Under the pieces are notes generated by a model. It had not been told where the DNA came from. It searched no databases and saw nothing but the letters and a program-made list of their open reading frames with translations. Of a stretch of DNA of 64,000 bases, positions 1 to 9,017 are shown piece by piece (positions within the stretch are counted from its first letter, which is position 1; every line of letters starts with the position of its first letter). The position numbers and the translations under genes are program-made. This DNA comes from JAYQKL01 sp965243245 (GTDB lineage: Bacteria > Pseudomonadota > Alphaproteobacteria > RS24): contig OZ251536.1 of assembly GCA_965243245.1 (NCBI GenBank), positions 1,550,001 to 1,614,000 of the forward strand, given 5' to 3'.

Positions 1-308
1 TTAAACATGGGCGCGGCGATGTTCTTGAAATTGGGATTTGCGTAAAACGCCAGCAGGATGAAATTATCATTGAGGTTCGTGACAAAGGGCCAGGCATTCC
101 AATTGACCAGATTGGGCATGTTACCGAGCGATTTGTGCGCCTTGATGAAAGCCGCACACGCCACGGCAGCGGATTAGGGCTTTCTTTGGTGTCTGCGATT
201 ATCCAGATACATAAAGGTGTGCTCACTCTAAAGCGCAATAATCCGCAAGGGCTTATTGTAGAAATTGTGCTAAAACCAGTTCATGAAAAAGGTAAAATCA
301 ACGCCTAG
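1..308 (+). CDS. Sensor histidine kinase, C-terminal ATPase part (5' end outside window)
   Basis: Only the last hundred or so codons are present, read in the frame beginning at base 3 and ending with TAG at 306-308. The peptide has the ATP-binding landmarks of a GHKL histidine kinase: a G1-type box DKGPGIP and a G2-type box GSGLGLSLV, followed by the usual last beta strands. The dimerisation, phospho-acceptor and sensor parts lie upstream, so the signal cannot be read. The gene overlaps the start of glnE by 26 bp, which suggests co-transcription and translational coupling. Family assignment is firm; the specific kinase is unknown. Confidence 0.85.
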   Translation, partial: KHGRGDVLEIGICVKRQQDEIIIEVRDKGPGIPIDQIGHVTERFVRLDESRTRHGSGLGLSLVSAIIQIHKGVLTLKRNNPQGLIVEIVLKPVHEKGKINA

Positions 309-3246
309 CCTCAAACTTAAAAAACTGCACCCTCAGCCACCCCTCGATAAGGTGAGGGCGCAAGTTTTTTTTGATGATTGTTTAAAAAACTGGATTGCCA
401 CTCTTGCGCCAAACCATAAAAATCACGCCCAAGAGGTTTTGAAAAAACAAAGGAAGTTTTTTCTAGGGGTTTTTGAAGCCTCACCTTTTTTAACACGAAT
501 TATGCGCACGCGCCCCGAAGTGTTGGTTTTGGTCGCCCCCGCTTTTGATAATCTTGATACGGTGCTGGAAGAATTATTATCTGAACTGGTGGTGTCACTG
601 CGCTCATGTCAGGCGGAGAAGGATATTATGTTTGCGATGCGCCGCGCGCGCCAACAGCTTGCTTTTTTTATAGCTTGCGGCGACATTGTCTTGAACTGGC
701 AAGTTGAAAAAGTCACGCGCTATCTGACACGCTTTGCGGATATATGTGTAACGCAATGCGTTGATTTTCTGCTTGGGAGAGCCCAAGCAAAAGGGGATGT
801 GTTGGCGCATGCTGATTTGCAGCAAAGTGGTTTTGTTATTCTGGCACTTGGTAAGCATGGTGCTGCTGAGTTAAATTATTCATCTGATATTGATCTGGTT
901 GCCTTTTTTGAGCCGACTTGTCTGGCCCTTAAAGACGGACTGGAAGAGCAAGTGTTTTTTGTCGGATTGGTTCAAAAACTTGTCCATCTGTTGCAAACGC
1001 ATACGGCGGATGGCTTTGTGTTTCGTGTTGATTTACGCCTTCGCCCTGACCCGGGTGCGACTCAAATTGCTGTGTCGTTACCTGCGGCTGAAAATTATTA
1101 TGAAACCATGGGGCAAAATTGGGAACGCGCCGCCTATATTAAAGCCCGCCCCATTGCGGGTGATTATATGGCGGGAGAAAGATTTCTGGCGGCTATTAGC
1201 CCCTTTATTTGGCGGCGTCATCTAGACTTTGCCGCGATTGGCGATGTGCATGCCATGAAACGTCAAATACATGCCGTGCGCGGTCATGCGAAGATTGCCA
1301 TTGGGGGTCATAATATTAAATTAGGGCGCGGCGGCATTCGTGAGATTGAGTTTTTTGTTCAGACTCAGCAACTCATTGCGGGCGGGCGTGATGCGCGGTT
1401 GCGTGCGATAGCTACGTGTGAGGTGTTGCCCCAATTGGTTGAAGCGGGCTGGATTGAGCAGCAAACGGGGGATGAGTTGATTGAGGCTTATGCCTTTTTG
1501 CGGCGTGTGGAACACCGTTTGCAAATGATCGATGATGAGCAAACGCATGCTATTCCTCAATCGCCTGACAAGCTGGCGGGGTTTGTTAATTTTATGGGGT
1601 ATGAAAATTACGCGCAATTTGCGCACGACCTTACAAGCGTTTTAAGTTTGGTGCAAAACCATTATACCCAGCTTTTTGAAAGAGAAGAAAACCTAGCAAC
1701 CGCGAGTGGTAGTCTGGTTTTTACAGGTGTGCAGGATGACCCCGAAACGCTTCTAACGCTTGAGAAAATGGGCTTCACCAATACGCATAGCATGAGCGAA
1801 CAAATACGTCAGTGGCATAGGGGGCGTTTTGCGGCGATGCGTTCTGTGCGCGCCCGCGAGCTGTTGACACAGCTTACGCCCACATTGCTTGAAAGCCTTT
1901 GCGCTACGCCAGATCCTGATTTTGCCTTTGCGCGTTTCGATGATTTTATAACGGGTCTGCCAATGGGCATGCAGCTTTTTTCTTTGTTTCAGTCAAATGC
2001 GCATTTATTATCTCTGATTGCGGATATTGTTGGCACGGCGCCGCGTTTGTCGGGTTTGCTGGCGCGCCAACCTGCCATGCTGGATACGCTTTTGGATAAA
2101 ACTTTTACTGATCTCCAACCCTCTCAATCTCACTTGCTATCTCAGTTGACGCAACGCCTTGAGGGCGCAAAAAGTTTTGAAGAGCAGTTGGATGTGATGC
2201 GTATATGGGTGCGCGAACAATCTTTTAAAGTTAGCACGCAATTATTGGCGGCGCGTATATCTGCGTCAGATGCGGGTGCTTGTTTTACTGATCTTGCAAC
2301 GACATGTGTGCAGGCTGGTGTGAAATTGGTGCAGGCCGATATGAAGATTAAGCATGGCGAGATAGAACAGAGTCAATGGGCGGTTATTGGGATGGGTAAA
2401 TTTGGCAGTTTTGAAATGACGGCCGTTTCTGACCTTGACCTTATTATGATTTGTGATGGCCCTGAATTTTCAGTTAAATCTGATGGGGCAAGCCCGCTTT
2501 CTACGGAGCTTTATTATTTACGCATGGCGCGGCGGTTGATTGCCGCTTTGACGGTTCCGACCTCGGAGGGGGTATTGTTTGAGGTGGATATGCGCCTGCG
2601 CCCTTCGGGTCATTCTGGTGCGTTGATTGCGAAACTGAGTAGGTTTGAGACCTATCAATCCGAGCAAGCATGGACATGGGAGCATATGGCACTCACCAGA
2701 GCTAGGCTGGTTGCGGGGTCAGCATATTTACAAAAAAGATTATCTGACTTCATTCAACAAATGCTTGTTCGCCCGCGCGATAAAAAAGCGAGCCTATCTG
2801 ATGTCATAGATATGCGCAAGCGTATGCGCAAGAGCTTTGGGGGAACAAAATTATGGGATTTAAAACATGCGCAGGGCGGCTTGGTAGATATGGAATTCAT
2901 CGCCCAAGGCTTGTTTTTGTGCCATGCGCATGAAAACACAGCCCTGCGAGCGGGGGCGGGGGCGGGTGCGCCAACGCATATTTTTGCTACGCTTTCTAAA
3001 GTGGGTGTTTTGACGCCAGAGCACGAAAGACAATTACAAGAAAGCTGGATATTTCAATCGGCTCTCAATCAGATTTTAAAACTTTGTTTAACCAGCTTGC
3101 CAGATAAGAGGTTTTCTAAAGCGTTAGAAAACCTACTATGCCAGACCGTGAATCTTCCATCTATGGGGGTTATTGAGGCAGAATTGGTAAGGCATCGCTT
3201 AAATGTAAAAACACTTTATAATCATTATCTTCACCTGAACGATTAA
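283..3246 (+). CDS. glnE: Bifunctional glutamine synthetase adenylyltransferase/deadenylylase
   Basis: GlnE attaches AMP to, and removes it from, glutamine synthetase, setting its activity by nitrogen status together with PII. The 987 residues match the usual full length and two-domain plan. Each half carries a nucleotidyltransferase signature: NYSSDIDLV near residue 200 (deadenylylase half) and AVSDLDLIMI near residue 715 (adenylylase half). Each also has a downstream arginine-rich motif (VDLRLRPDPG and VDMRLRPSGHSG). The ATG lies inside the end of the histidine-kinase gene. A short G-rich stretch near 2950 encodes an alternating Gly-Ala run. Assignment is secure. Confidence 0.96.
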   Translation: MKKVKSTPSLKLKKLHPQPPLDKVRAQVFFDDCLKNWIATLAPNHKNHAQEVLKKQRKFFLGVFEASPFLTRIMRTRPEVLVLVAPAFDNLDTVLEELLSELVVSLRSCQAEKDIMFAMRRARQQLAFFIACGDIVLNWQVEKVTRYLTRFADICVTQCVDFLLGRAQAKGDVLAHADLQQSGFVILALGKHGAAELNYSSDIDLVAFFEPTCLALKDGLEEQVFFVGLVQKLVHLLQTHTADGFVFRVDLRLRPDPGATQIAVSLPAAENYYETMGQNWERAAYIKARPIAGDYMAGERFLAAISPFIWRRHLDFAAIGDVHAMKRQIHAVRGHAKIAIGGHNIKLGRGGIREIEFFVQTQQLIAGGRDARLRAIATCEVLPQLVEAGWIEQQTGDELIEAYAFLRRVEHRLQMIDDEQTHAIPQSPDKLAGFVNFMGYENYAQFAHDLTSVLSLVQNHYTQLFEREENLATASGSLVFTGVQDDPETLLTLEKMGFTNTHSMSEQIRQWHRGRFAAMRSVRARELLTQLTPTLLESLCATPDPDFAFARFDDFITGLPMGMQLFSLFQSNAHLLSLIADIVGTAPRLSGLLARQPAMLDTLLDKTFTDLQPSQSHLLSQLTQRLEGAKSFEEQLDVMRIWVREQSFKVSTQLLAARISASDAGACFTDLATTCVQAGVKLVQADMKIKHGEIEQSQWAVIGMGKFGSFEMTAVSDLDLIMICDGPEFSVKSDGASPLSTELYYLRMARRLIAALTVPTSEGVLFEVDMRLRPSGHSGALIAKLSRFETYQSEQAWTWEHMALTRARLVAGSAYLQKRLSDFIQQMLVRPRDKKASLSDVIDMRKRMRKSFGGTKLWDLKHAQGGLVDMEFIAQGLFLCHAHENTALRAGAGAGAPTHIFATLSKVGVLTPEHERQLQESWIFQSALNQILKLCLTSLPDKRFSKALENLLCQTVNLPSMGVIEAELVRHRLNVKTLYNHYLHLND

Positions 3247-3330
3247 TATTATTTCTAAGCGGACTGCGGGGAAAGCTGTTCTTCAATTTCGCAATATTGC
3301 TATGCCCCCGCAATATTGCTATTAGAGCCT

Positions 3331-4377
3331 ATGCGCCAGATAAATACATCAGAGTTCCGATTTTGTGTTGCCCCGATGATGGATTGGACCGACCGGCATG
3401 ACCGGTTTTTTTTGCGTTTGGTGACAAAAAGAGCGCGTCTTTATACCGAGATGCTCACAGCTGATGCTATTTTGCATGGTGATAAGGCGCAGCTTCTTAG
3501 GTTCAATAATGAGGAGCACCCGCTGGCCCTTCAACTGGGAGGCAGTGATGCTTTGAAGCTGGCAAAGGCTGCCCAAATAGGTTTGCGTTATGGCTATGAT
3601 GAGATTAATTTCAATGTTGGATGTCCGTCGGCTCGTGTACAGTCGGGGCGTTTTGGGGCTTGTTTGATGCAGGTGCCGAATTTAGTGGCTGAATGCGTTG
3701 ATGCCATGAAGCAGGTTGTGGATGTGCCGGTCACGGTGAAATGCCGCATTGGGGTGAATGACCAGAATCCAGAACAGGCTTTATTTGAACTGGTTGAGAG
3801 CGCGGCACATTCAGGTTGCGCGGTATTTATTGTGCATGCGCGCAAAGCTTGGCTTGAAGGGCTCAGTCCAAAAGAAAATAGAGATCTACCGCCGCTTGAT
3901 TATGAGCTTGTGTACAAGCTCAAGCGGGCTTATCCCCAGCTTACTATTGTTATCAATGGCGGCATTGAAACGCTAAGCCAAGCTGAGACGCATCTTACCC
4001 ATTGTGATGGTGTGATGTTGGGGCGGGCGGCTTATAAAACGCCTTATATTTTAGCGCAGGTGGATACGCGTTTTTATGGCGAAACCGCGCCCCCGCATAG
4101 CCGTGAAGCGATAGTTGAAAAACTCATACCTTATGCAGAAAAACTTTTAGCAACTAATGTGCCTTTACATGCGTTGACGCGCCACTTAATGGGCTTATAT
4201 CACGCCCAGCCCGGTGGCAGATTGTGGCGCAGATATTTAAGTGAAAACGCGCCACGCGCTTGTGCTTCTATAAATGTGCTAAAAGATGGTCTTGCCATGA
4301 TGGGCGAAATACAAGCTAAAGTAAAACCACAAGCGATGATATCTAAGGCATCCATAGATAAAGAGACAATATGTTGA
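3331..4377 (+). CDS. dusA: tRNA-dihydrouridine(20/20a) synthase DusA
   Basis: DusA is a flavin enzyme that reduces uridines 20/20a in the tRNA D-loop. The N-terminal VAPMMDWTDRHDR and the catalytic-loop cysteine in NVGCPSARVQSGRFGA are diagnostic of the DusA branch. FMN-contacting motifs KCRIG, HARKAWLEG and INGGI follow in order along the TIM barrel, and the C-terminal helical domain is present. I place the start at ATG 3331. An in-frame TTG at 3316 would add five residues, and neither has a strong ribosome-binding site. The 84-bp gap after glnE holds two copies of a 13-bp sequence (3291-3303 and 3310-3322). Confidence 0.93.
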   Translation: MRQINTSEFRFCVAPMMDWTDRHDRFFLRLVTKRARLYTEMLTADAILHGDKAQLLRFNNEEHPLALQLGGSDALKLAKAAQIGLRYGYDEINFNVGCPSARVQSGRFGACLMQVPNLVAECVDAMKQVVDVPVTVKCRIGVNDQNPEQALFELVESAAHSGCAVFIVHARKAWLEGLSPKENRDLPPLDYELVYKLKRAYPQLTIVINGGIETLSQAETHLTHCDGVMLGRAAYKTPYILAQVDTRFYGETAPPHSREAIVEKLIPYAEKLLATNVPLHALTRHLMGLYHAQPGGRLWRRYLSENAPRACASINVLKDGLAMMGEIQAKVKPQAMISKASIDKETIC

Positions 4378-4398
4378 AAACTATATTAGGGTCATGAG

Positions 4399-5208
4399 AT
4401 GACGGGTCTTGAGATTATAACATTAGCGGCTGTTTTTATTATTGCAGGTTCTGCGGCAGGCATTATTGCTGGTTTACTTGGTGTTGGGGGCGGTATTGTT
4501 ATTGTGCCGGTGCTGTTTCAAACTTTCATTTTTATGGGCATTGACCAAGGGTTGCAAATGCATCTAGCGGTTGGGAGTTCTTTGGCTGTTATTATCGTAA
4601 CGGCTATTCAGTCGGCACGGGCGCATCATCAAAAAGGCGCGATTGCCGTTGATATATTGAAAATCTGGGCGCCTTATATCGTCTTAGGCGTCGTTTTTGG
4701 GTCTATTGCGGCACGCTTTTTGCAAGCCGATAGCTTAAAATTCATCTTTGGCTTCTTGTCTCTTTTGGTGGCGGTTTATCTCAATCTGCCGAAAAAACAC
4801 TCAATTGGATTCCCGCGCCAATGGGTGCAACACTTAATCTCGGTGATGATCGGGTTTTTCTCTTCTTTGATGGGTATTGGCGGCGGTACATTTTCTGTGG
4901 CGGCGTTGTCGCTTTTTGGGCTGTCTATTCATCGTGCTGTTGGCACGTCTTCGGCGTTTGGGTTTTTCATCGCACTGCCCGGAACAATTGGATTTATGAT
5001 TGCCGGATATGGCTTAGAAGGTCGGCCCGTTTTTTCTATTGGTTATGTCAATTGGCTCGCGGTGATATGCCTTGTTCCTATGACGGCTTTGTGTGCGCCG
5101 CTAGGGGCAAGGTTAGCGCATAAGTTTTCGCGCGTAACGCTTGAGCGTGCCTTTAGCCTGTTTTTAATCATAACGGCGGCGCGTATGTTCTGGTCTCTTT
5201 TTGGCTGA
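4399..5208 (+). CDS. TauE/SafE family sulfite/anion exporter permease
   Basis: This is a polytopic inner-membrane protein of the TauE/SafE (DUF81) family, whose members move sulfite, sulfoacetate or other small organosulfur anions. The 269 residues are almost entirely hydrophobic. They carry the two internally repeated glycine motifs typical of the family, GLLGVGGGIVIVP near residue 23 and LMGIGGGTFSVAALS near residue 155, at the start of each half of the duplicated fold. It lies 21 bp after dusA on the same strand and converges with the phosphohexomutase gene with a 9-bp gap. No sulfur-metabolism neighbour is present, so the substrate is open. Confidence 0.85.
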   Translation: MTGLEIITLAAVFIIAGSAAGIIAGLLGVGGGIVIVPVLFQTFIFMGIDQGLQMHLAVGSSLAVIIVTAIQSARAHHQKGAIAVDILKIWAPYIVLGVVFGSIAARFLQADSLKFIFGFLSLLVAVYLNLPKKHSIGFPRQWVQHLISVMIGFFSSLMGIGGGTFSVAALSLFGLSIHRAVGTSSAFGFFIALPGTIGFMIAGYGLEGRPVFSIGYVNWLAVICLVPMTALCAPLGARLAHKFSRVTLERAFSLFLIITAARMFWSLFG

Positions 5209-5217
5209 TAATCTGGC

Positions 5218-6717
5218 TTAAAGCCTTTGGTCATAGTCGCCAACTTCTGGATGCATTGAAAGAACGCCATTAAGGGCTTCAAACATGGCACGCATATTGG
5301 TTTCGCTTACCGGGCTTTCCACAACAACAACTAATCCGGGCTTATTGGAGGAGGCGCGGATAAGCCCCCATGTGCCATCTTCAACTGTAACGCGCACCCC
5401 ATTAACGGTTACCAAATCAGTAATGGTTTGATTGATGAGGGTTTGTTCTTGCGCTTTCATGGTTTTGAAATGCGAAAATATTTTTTCCGTCACCCCGTAT
5501 TTCTCGGTATCGGCGCAATAGGCAGACATGGTCGGCGAGCCCCATGTTTTAGGCAATGAACGGCGTAAATCTGCCATGGACTGCGCCGGGTTGTCGGCTA
5601 ACATATCGCAGACAGCCAGTGCCGTTAAAAGTCCGTCATCATATCCGCGTCCTATGGGCTTGTTAAAGAAAAAATGACCTGATTTTTCAAATCCAGCCAA
5701 GGCGTCCGTTTCATATGTGTATCGTTTCATATAACTGTGACCCGTCTTCCAATAGGTGGTTTTAGCACCAAGCTTGATAAGTTCTGGATCGGTAGCAAAC
5801 AAGCCGGTTGATTTCACATCCGCAACAAATGAGGCGTTCTGATGTTGCTTGGCAAGACCTCGTGCAATCAGCACACCCATTTTATCAGCAAAAATTTCTT
5901 CCCCTTCATTATCCACAACCCCGCATCTGTCGCCATCACCATCAAAGGCAAAGCCAATATCTGCACCCGTTTCCATCACTTTGTCGCGCAGAGCATGGAG
6001 CATTTTCATGTCTTCAGGATTCGGGTTATGGTTGGGAAAGCTGTGGTCAAGTACGCAATGCAGCGTGATAACGTCTACACCGACTTTTTCAAGCACCTGC
6101 GGCGCAAAAGCCCCCGCCGTTCCATTGCCGCAGGCAAGCACAGCTTTTATCTGACGAGTTATCTTCAAACGGTCAGTTAAATCAGCCTTATAACGCGCCG
6201 CCATATCTGGCACATAAGTATAAAAGCCGCTTGCACGAGCAATGCCTGTTCCCTCAAGAACTGTTTTTCGTAACAGCTCCATTTCATCAGGCCCGAATGT
6301 CATTGGACGATTGGCACCCATTTTCACGCCCGTCCAGCCATTTTCATTATGGCTCGCCGTCACCATGGCAACGCCAGAAACATCAAGCTCAAATTGTGAA
6401 AAATAAGCCGTCGGTGACAAAGCGAGCCCAATATCGTGAACTTTAGCCCCTGCCGCCATTAAGCCGACAATCAGAGCTTGCTTGATGGATTGTGAATAAG
6501 AACGAAAATCATGCCCAACCACAATAGAAGGGTCACGCGTCAGCTCATGGAGAACATTACCCAGACCAAAGCCAAGCGCTTGCACACCAAGCAAGTTTAT
6601 CTCATCAGGAAACAGCCAACGTGCATCATATTCACGAAACCCTGTCGGCACAATCAGAGGTGTGTTTTCAAAGGCTGCTGTATTGGGCTTTAAATCTGTT
6701 CGCGGGCGTGGCAACAT
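5218..6717 (-). CDS. Phosphomannomutase/phosphoglucomutase (AlgC-type alpha-D-phosphohexomutase)
   Basis: The enzyme interconverts hexose 6-phosphates and 1-phosphates (Man or Glc) through a phosphoserine, supplying sugar nucleotides for LPS and exopolysaccharide. All four signature loops are visible: the phosphoserine loop TASHN with Ser122, the metal loop DGDGDR at residues 259-264, the sugar-binding loop FEKSGHF (the family's GEMSGH), and a C-terminal phosphate-binding RASSNKPG. Length (499) is normal for bacterial PMM/PGM. The start codon is preceded directly by a threefold 11-bp repeat (see the repeat at 6719). Which of the two activities dominates cannot be told from sequence. Confidence 0.9.
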   Translation of the reverse strand: MLPRPRTDLKPNTAAFENTPLIVPTGFREYDARWLFPDEINLLGVQALGFGLGNVLHELTRDPSIVVGHDFRSYSQSIKQALIVGLMAAGAKVHDIGLALSPTAYFSQFELDVSGVAMVTASHNENGWTGVKMGANRPMTFGPDEMELLRKTVLEGTGIARASGFYTYVPDMAARYKADLTDRLKITRQIKAVLACGNGTAGAFAPQVLEKVGVDVITLHCVLDHSFPNHNPNPEDMKMLHALRDKVMETGADIGFAFDGDGDRCGVVDNEGEEIFADKMGVLIARGLAKQHQNASFVADVKSTGLFATDPELIKLGAKTTYWKTGHSYMKRYTYETDALAGFEKSGHFFFNKPIGRGYDDGLLTALAVCDMLADNPAQSMADLRRSLPKTWGSPTMSAYCADTEKYGVTEKIFSHFKTMKAQEQTLINQTITDLVTVNGVRVTVEDGTWGLIRASSNKPGLVVVVESPVSETNMRAMFEALNGVLSMHPEVGDYDQRL

Positions 6718-6718
6718 G

Positions 6719-6751
6719 GGCTTTTCAATGGCTTTTCAATGGCTTTTCAAT
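6719..6751. repeat. Three perfect 11-bp tandem repeats at the phosphohexomutase translation start
   Basis: The unit GGCTTTTCAAT occurs three times with no mismatch, one base away from the start codon of the minus-strand phosphohexomutase gene. Read on that strand, each copy offers ATTGAAAAGCC, so the purine patch GAAAAG that could act as ribosome-binding site is triplicated. The unit is not a multiple of three, as expected outside coding sequence. Confidence 0.9.
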
Positions 6752-6825
6752 TCTTTGTTAAATTGGCGTTCAAGTTCTTTATGCGTGTCATTTTACAATC
6801 AAATGCTGATTACGTATAAAGCAGA

Positions 6826-7665
6826 ATGAAAAAATTGAAACAAGAAATCGTTCGTTTAGGTTCTACTTCTTTGCCGCTTCCGCATGTGGTTTTGGATAAA
6901 ATGCCAATTTTTGAACCGGGATGGGTTTGGTTAACGGGCGCGGGTCCGGGCGATCCCGGACTGCTCACCCTACATGCGGTCAATGCACTTCAACAAGCCG
7001 ATATCGTGGTTTATGACGCTTTGGTTAGTGAAGATATTTTGCAGTTTGTGTCTGAGGGTGCTGAACTTTTTTATGCTGGCAAACGCGGCGGTAAGCCTTC
7101 TGTGGAGCAAGAGGATATTTCGAATTTTTTGGTTACTCATGCCAAAAATAAAACCCGCGTACTGAGATTAAAAGGCGGCGATCCTTTTGTCTTTGGGCGC
7201 GGCGGGGAAGAGGTTGAGAAGCTGGTTGCTGAGGGTGTTTCTTATCGGGTGATTCCGGGGATTACGGCGGGTGTTGCGGCGCCTGCTTATGCTGGGATTG
7301 CGGTGACTCACCGCGAGGTCAATCATGCCGTCACCTTCGTGACCGGACATCTTGCGGGTACGGATAAGCCTGAGCTGATGGATTGGGCGGCTATTTCGCG
7401 TGGTTCGCCAGTTATTGTTATTTATATGGGCATGCGCAAACTAGATATTATTGCGGTTAAACTCATGCAAGCGGGTCGCTCGCCTGATGAGCCTGTGGCG
7501 ATTGTCACGCATGCGACGACGGCTTTACAGCGAAGCCATATTACCACGCTTGAGAAGGCGGCTGAGGCGGTTGAAAAACGAGGGCTAGAGCCGCCCTCTA
7601 TTGTGGTTGTGGGGGGGGTTGTAAAATTATCTGATAAATTTGATTGGCTGGCGCGCACAGATTAG
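6826..7665 (+). CDS. cobA: Uroporphyrinogen-III C-methyltransferase (SUMT)
   Basis: SUMT uses S-adenosylmethionine to methylate uroporphyrinogen III at C2 and C7, giving precorrin-2, the branch point to siroheme and cobalamin. Signatures appear in order: the N-terminal SAM loop VWLTGAGPGDPGLLTL, KRGGKPS, LKGGDPFVFGRGGEE, the GITAGVAAPAYAGI segment, VTGH, and VIYMGM. At 279 residues it is a stand-alone SUMT, not a CysG fusion. A run of eight G (7611-7618) near the 3' end encodes part of VVVGGVV. There are no other tetrapyrrole genes nearby. It is transcribed away from the phosphohexomutase across a 108-bp divergent region. Confidence 0.94.
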   Translation: MKKLKQEIVRLGSTSLPLPHVVLDKMPIFEPGWVWLTGAGPGDPGLLTLHAVNALQQADIVVYDALVSEDILQFVSEGAELFYAGKRGGKPSVEQEDISNFLVTHAKNKTRVLRLKGGDPFVFGRGGEEVEKLVAEGVSYRVIPGITAGVAAPAYAGIAVTHREVNHAVTFVTGHLAGTDKPELMDWAAISRGSPVIVIYMGMRKLDIIAVKLMQAGRSPDEPVAIVTHATTALQRSHITTLEKAAEAVEKRGLEPPSIVVVGGVVKLSDKFDWLARTD

Positions 7666-7782
7666 AGTAGAGGTAGAATAGAAGACAGAATATATAGCAA
7701 TAATGCAGGCGTCAGTTTTGTTTGCTTTATTTATTTTTTTCATTAAAGTCCGTAAGAATTTAAAATCAAGAAAGGTTAGAAA

Positions 7783-8970
7783 ATGGATCTCGCATTTACA
7801 AAAGAGCAAATGTCTTTCAGACAGGAAGTGCGCCTGTTTTTGGAAGAAAGCTACCCAAGTGAGTTACATGAAAGGCGTGTGGGGAGTATGTCTAAAGAAG
7901 ATTTTTTATCTTGGCATAAAATTCTTGCGGCGAAGGGATGGGTTGCCCCGTCTTGGTCGACAGAATTTGGCGGTCCGGGCTGGGATCTTACGCAACGCTA
8001 TATTTTTGACCAAGAACTTGGCCGTATTGGCGGGGTGAGTATCATGCCTTTTGGGATTCATATGTTGGGTCCTGTGGTACAAAATTTTGGTACGGATGAG
8101 CAAAAGGCTCATTATCTGCCGCGCATTTTGGATGGCACAGACTGGTGGTGTCAGGGTTATTCAGAGCCCGGTGCTGGTTCGGACTTAGCTGCTTTGCAAA
8201 CAAAAGCTGAACGCCACGGCGGCGACTATGTTGTTAATGGTCACAAAATCTGGACGACTATGGCGCAATATGCGGACTGGATTTTCTGCCTTGTCAGAAC
8301 CGCGACGGGTGATAAGCCGCAACAAGGCATTAGCTTTTTACTGATTGACATGAAATCACCGGGCATTGAAGTGCGCCCGATTTACACAATTGATGGTGGT
8401 CATCATGTGAATGAGGTGTTTTTCACTGATGTGCGCGTGCCGATTAAGAATCTTGTTGGTGAAGAAGGCAATGGTTGGGGTATTGCTAAATTTCTGCTGA
8501 CCAATGAACGCAGTAATATTGCTGATGTTATGCGCTCCAAAAAAGCCATTGAGAAGCTTAAGGAGATTGCGCGGGCGCAAACGCTGGCAGGAAGTCCATT
8601 GATTGAGGATGAAACTTTTAGCAAAAAAATTGCAGAAATTGAGGTTGATTTACTGGCGTTAGAGTTTACCGAATTGCGCGCGCTTTCGGCTGAACACGAA
8701 GGCACAGCAACAGGGCTTGAGGCTTCTTTTATGAAAATCAGAGGCACTGAGATTCAGATGCAGTTATCGGAACTCTTGATGGAAGCTATGGGAAATTATG
8801 CAATGGTTGCGGCACCGTTTCTGGATGTTCCTGATAATTACTCACAGGTTGGTCCAGATTACGGTCTTGGTGTTGCGCAGAATTATTTCGGCATGCGTAA
8901 GGCGGCCATTTACGGTGGCTCGAATGAAATTCAGAAAAACATTATCGCTAAATTCGCTTTAGGCATGTAA
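7783..8970 (+). CDS. Acyl-CoA dehydrogenase, large-subunit (PimC-like) type
   Basis: This flavoprotein of the acyl-CoA dehydrogenase fold would introduce an alpha,beta double bond into a CoA thioester. The N-terminal helical domain starts MDLAFTKEQMSFRQEV. The middle domain has the FAD/substrate motif WCQGYSEPGAGSDLA and the C-terminal domain ends YGGSNEIQKNIIAKFALGM. Where classical medium-chain enzymes have the catalytic Glu in YEGT, this protein has YGGS, so the base must lie elsewhere or be supplied by a partner. A second, unlike dehydrogenase follows directly. A good ribosome-binding site (AGAAAGG) precedes the ATG. The pair resembles PimC/PimD-type large and small subunits (inference). 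Confidence 0.9.
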   Translation: MDLAFTKEQMSFRQEVRLFLEESYPSELHERRVGSMSKEDFLSWHKILAAKGWVAPSWSTEFGGPGWDLTQRYIFDQELGRIGGVSIMPFGIHMLGPVVQNFGTDEQKAHYLPRILDGTDWWCQGYSEPGAGSDLAALQTKAERHGGDYVVNGHKIWTTMAQYADWIFCLVRTATGDKPQQGISFLLIDMKSPGIEVRPIYTIDGGHHVNEVFFTDVRVPIKNLVGEEGNGWGIAKFLLTNERSNIADVMRSKKAIEKLKEIARAQTLAGSPLIEDETFSKKIAEIEVDLLALEFTELRALSAEHEGTATGLEASFMKIRGTEIQMQLSELLMEAMGNYAMVAAPFLDVPDNYSQVGPDYGLGVAQNYFGMRKAAIYGGSNEIQKNIIAKFALGM

Positions 8971-8980
8971 GGCTCAAGGC

Positions 8981-9010
8981 GGCGATTGGGGACGATTGGG
9001 GACGATTGGG
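8981..9010. repeat. Three 10-bp tandem repeats across the ribosome-binding site of the second acyl-CoA dehydrogenase
   Basis: The unit GACGATTGGG is present three times (the first copy has one mismatch), followed by a partial copy GACGA that runs into AAGATG, the downstream gene's start. The GGGGACGA patch serving as Shine-Dalgarno is therefore made by the repeat itself. Copy number would change the spacing between the two dehydrogenase genes by 10 bp per unit. Confidence 0.88.
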
Positions 9011-9017
9011 GACGAAG

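Noticed and set aside
3316..3330. TTG start extending DusA by five residues
   Set aside because: ATG 3331 matches the usual family start better, though neither is well supported by a ribosome-binding site.
5808..6180. Plus-strand frames antisense to the phosphohexomutase
   Set aside because: Shadow frames of a well-conserved gene with no homology of their own.
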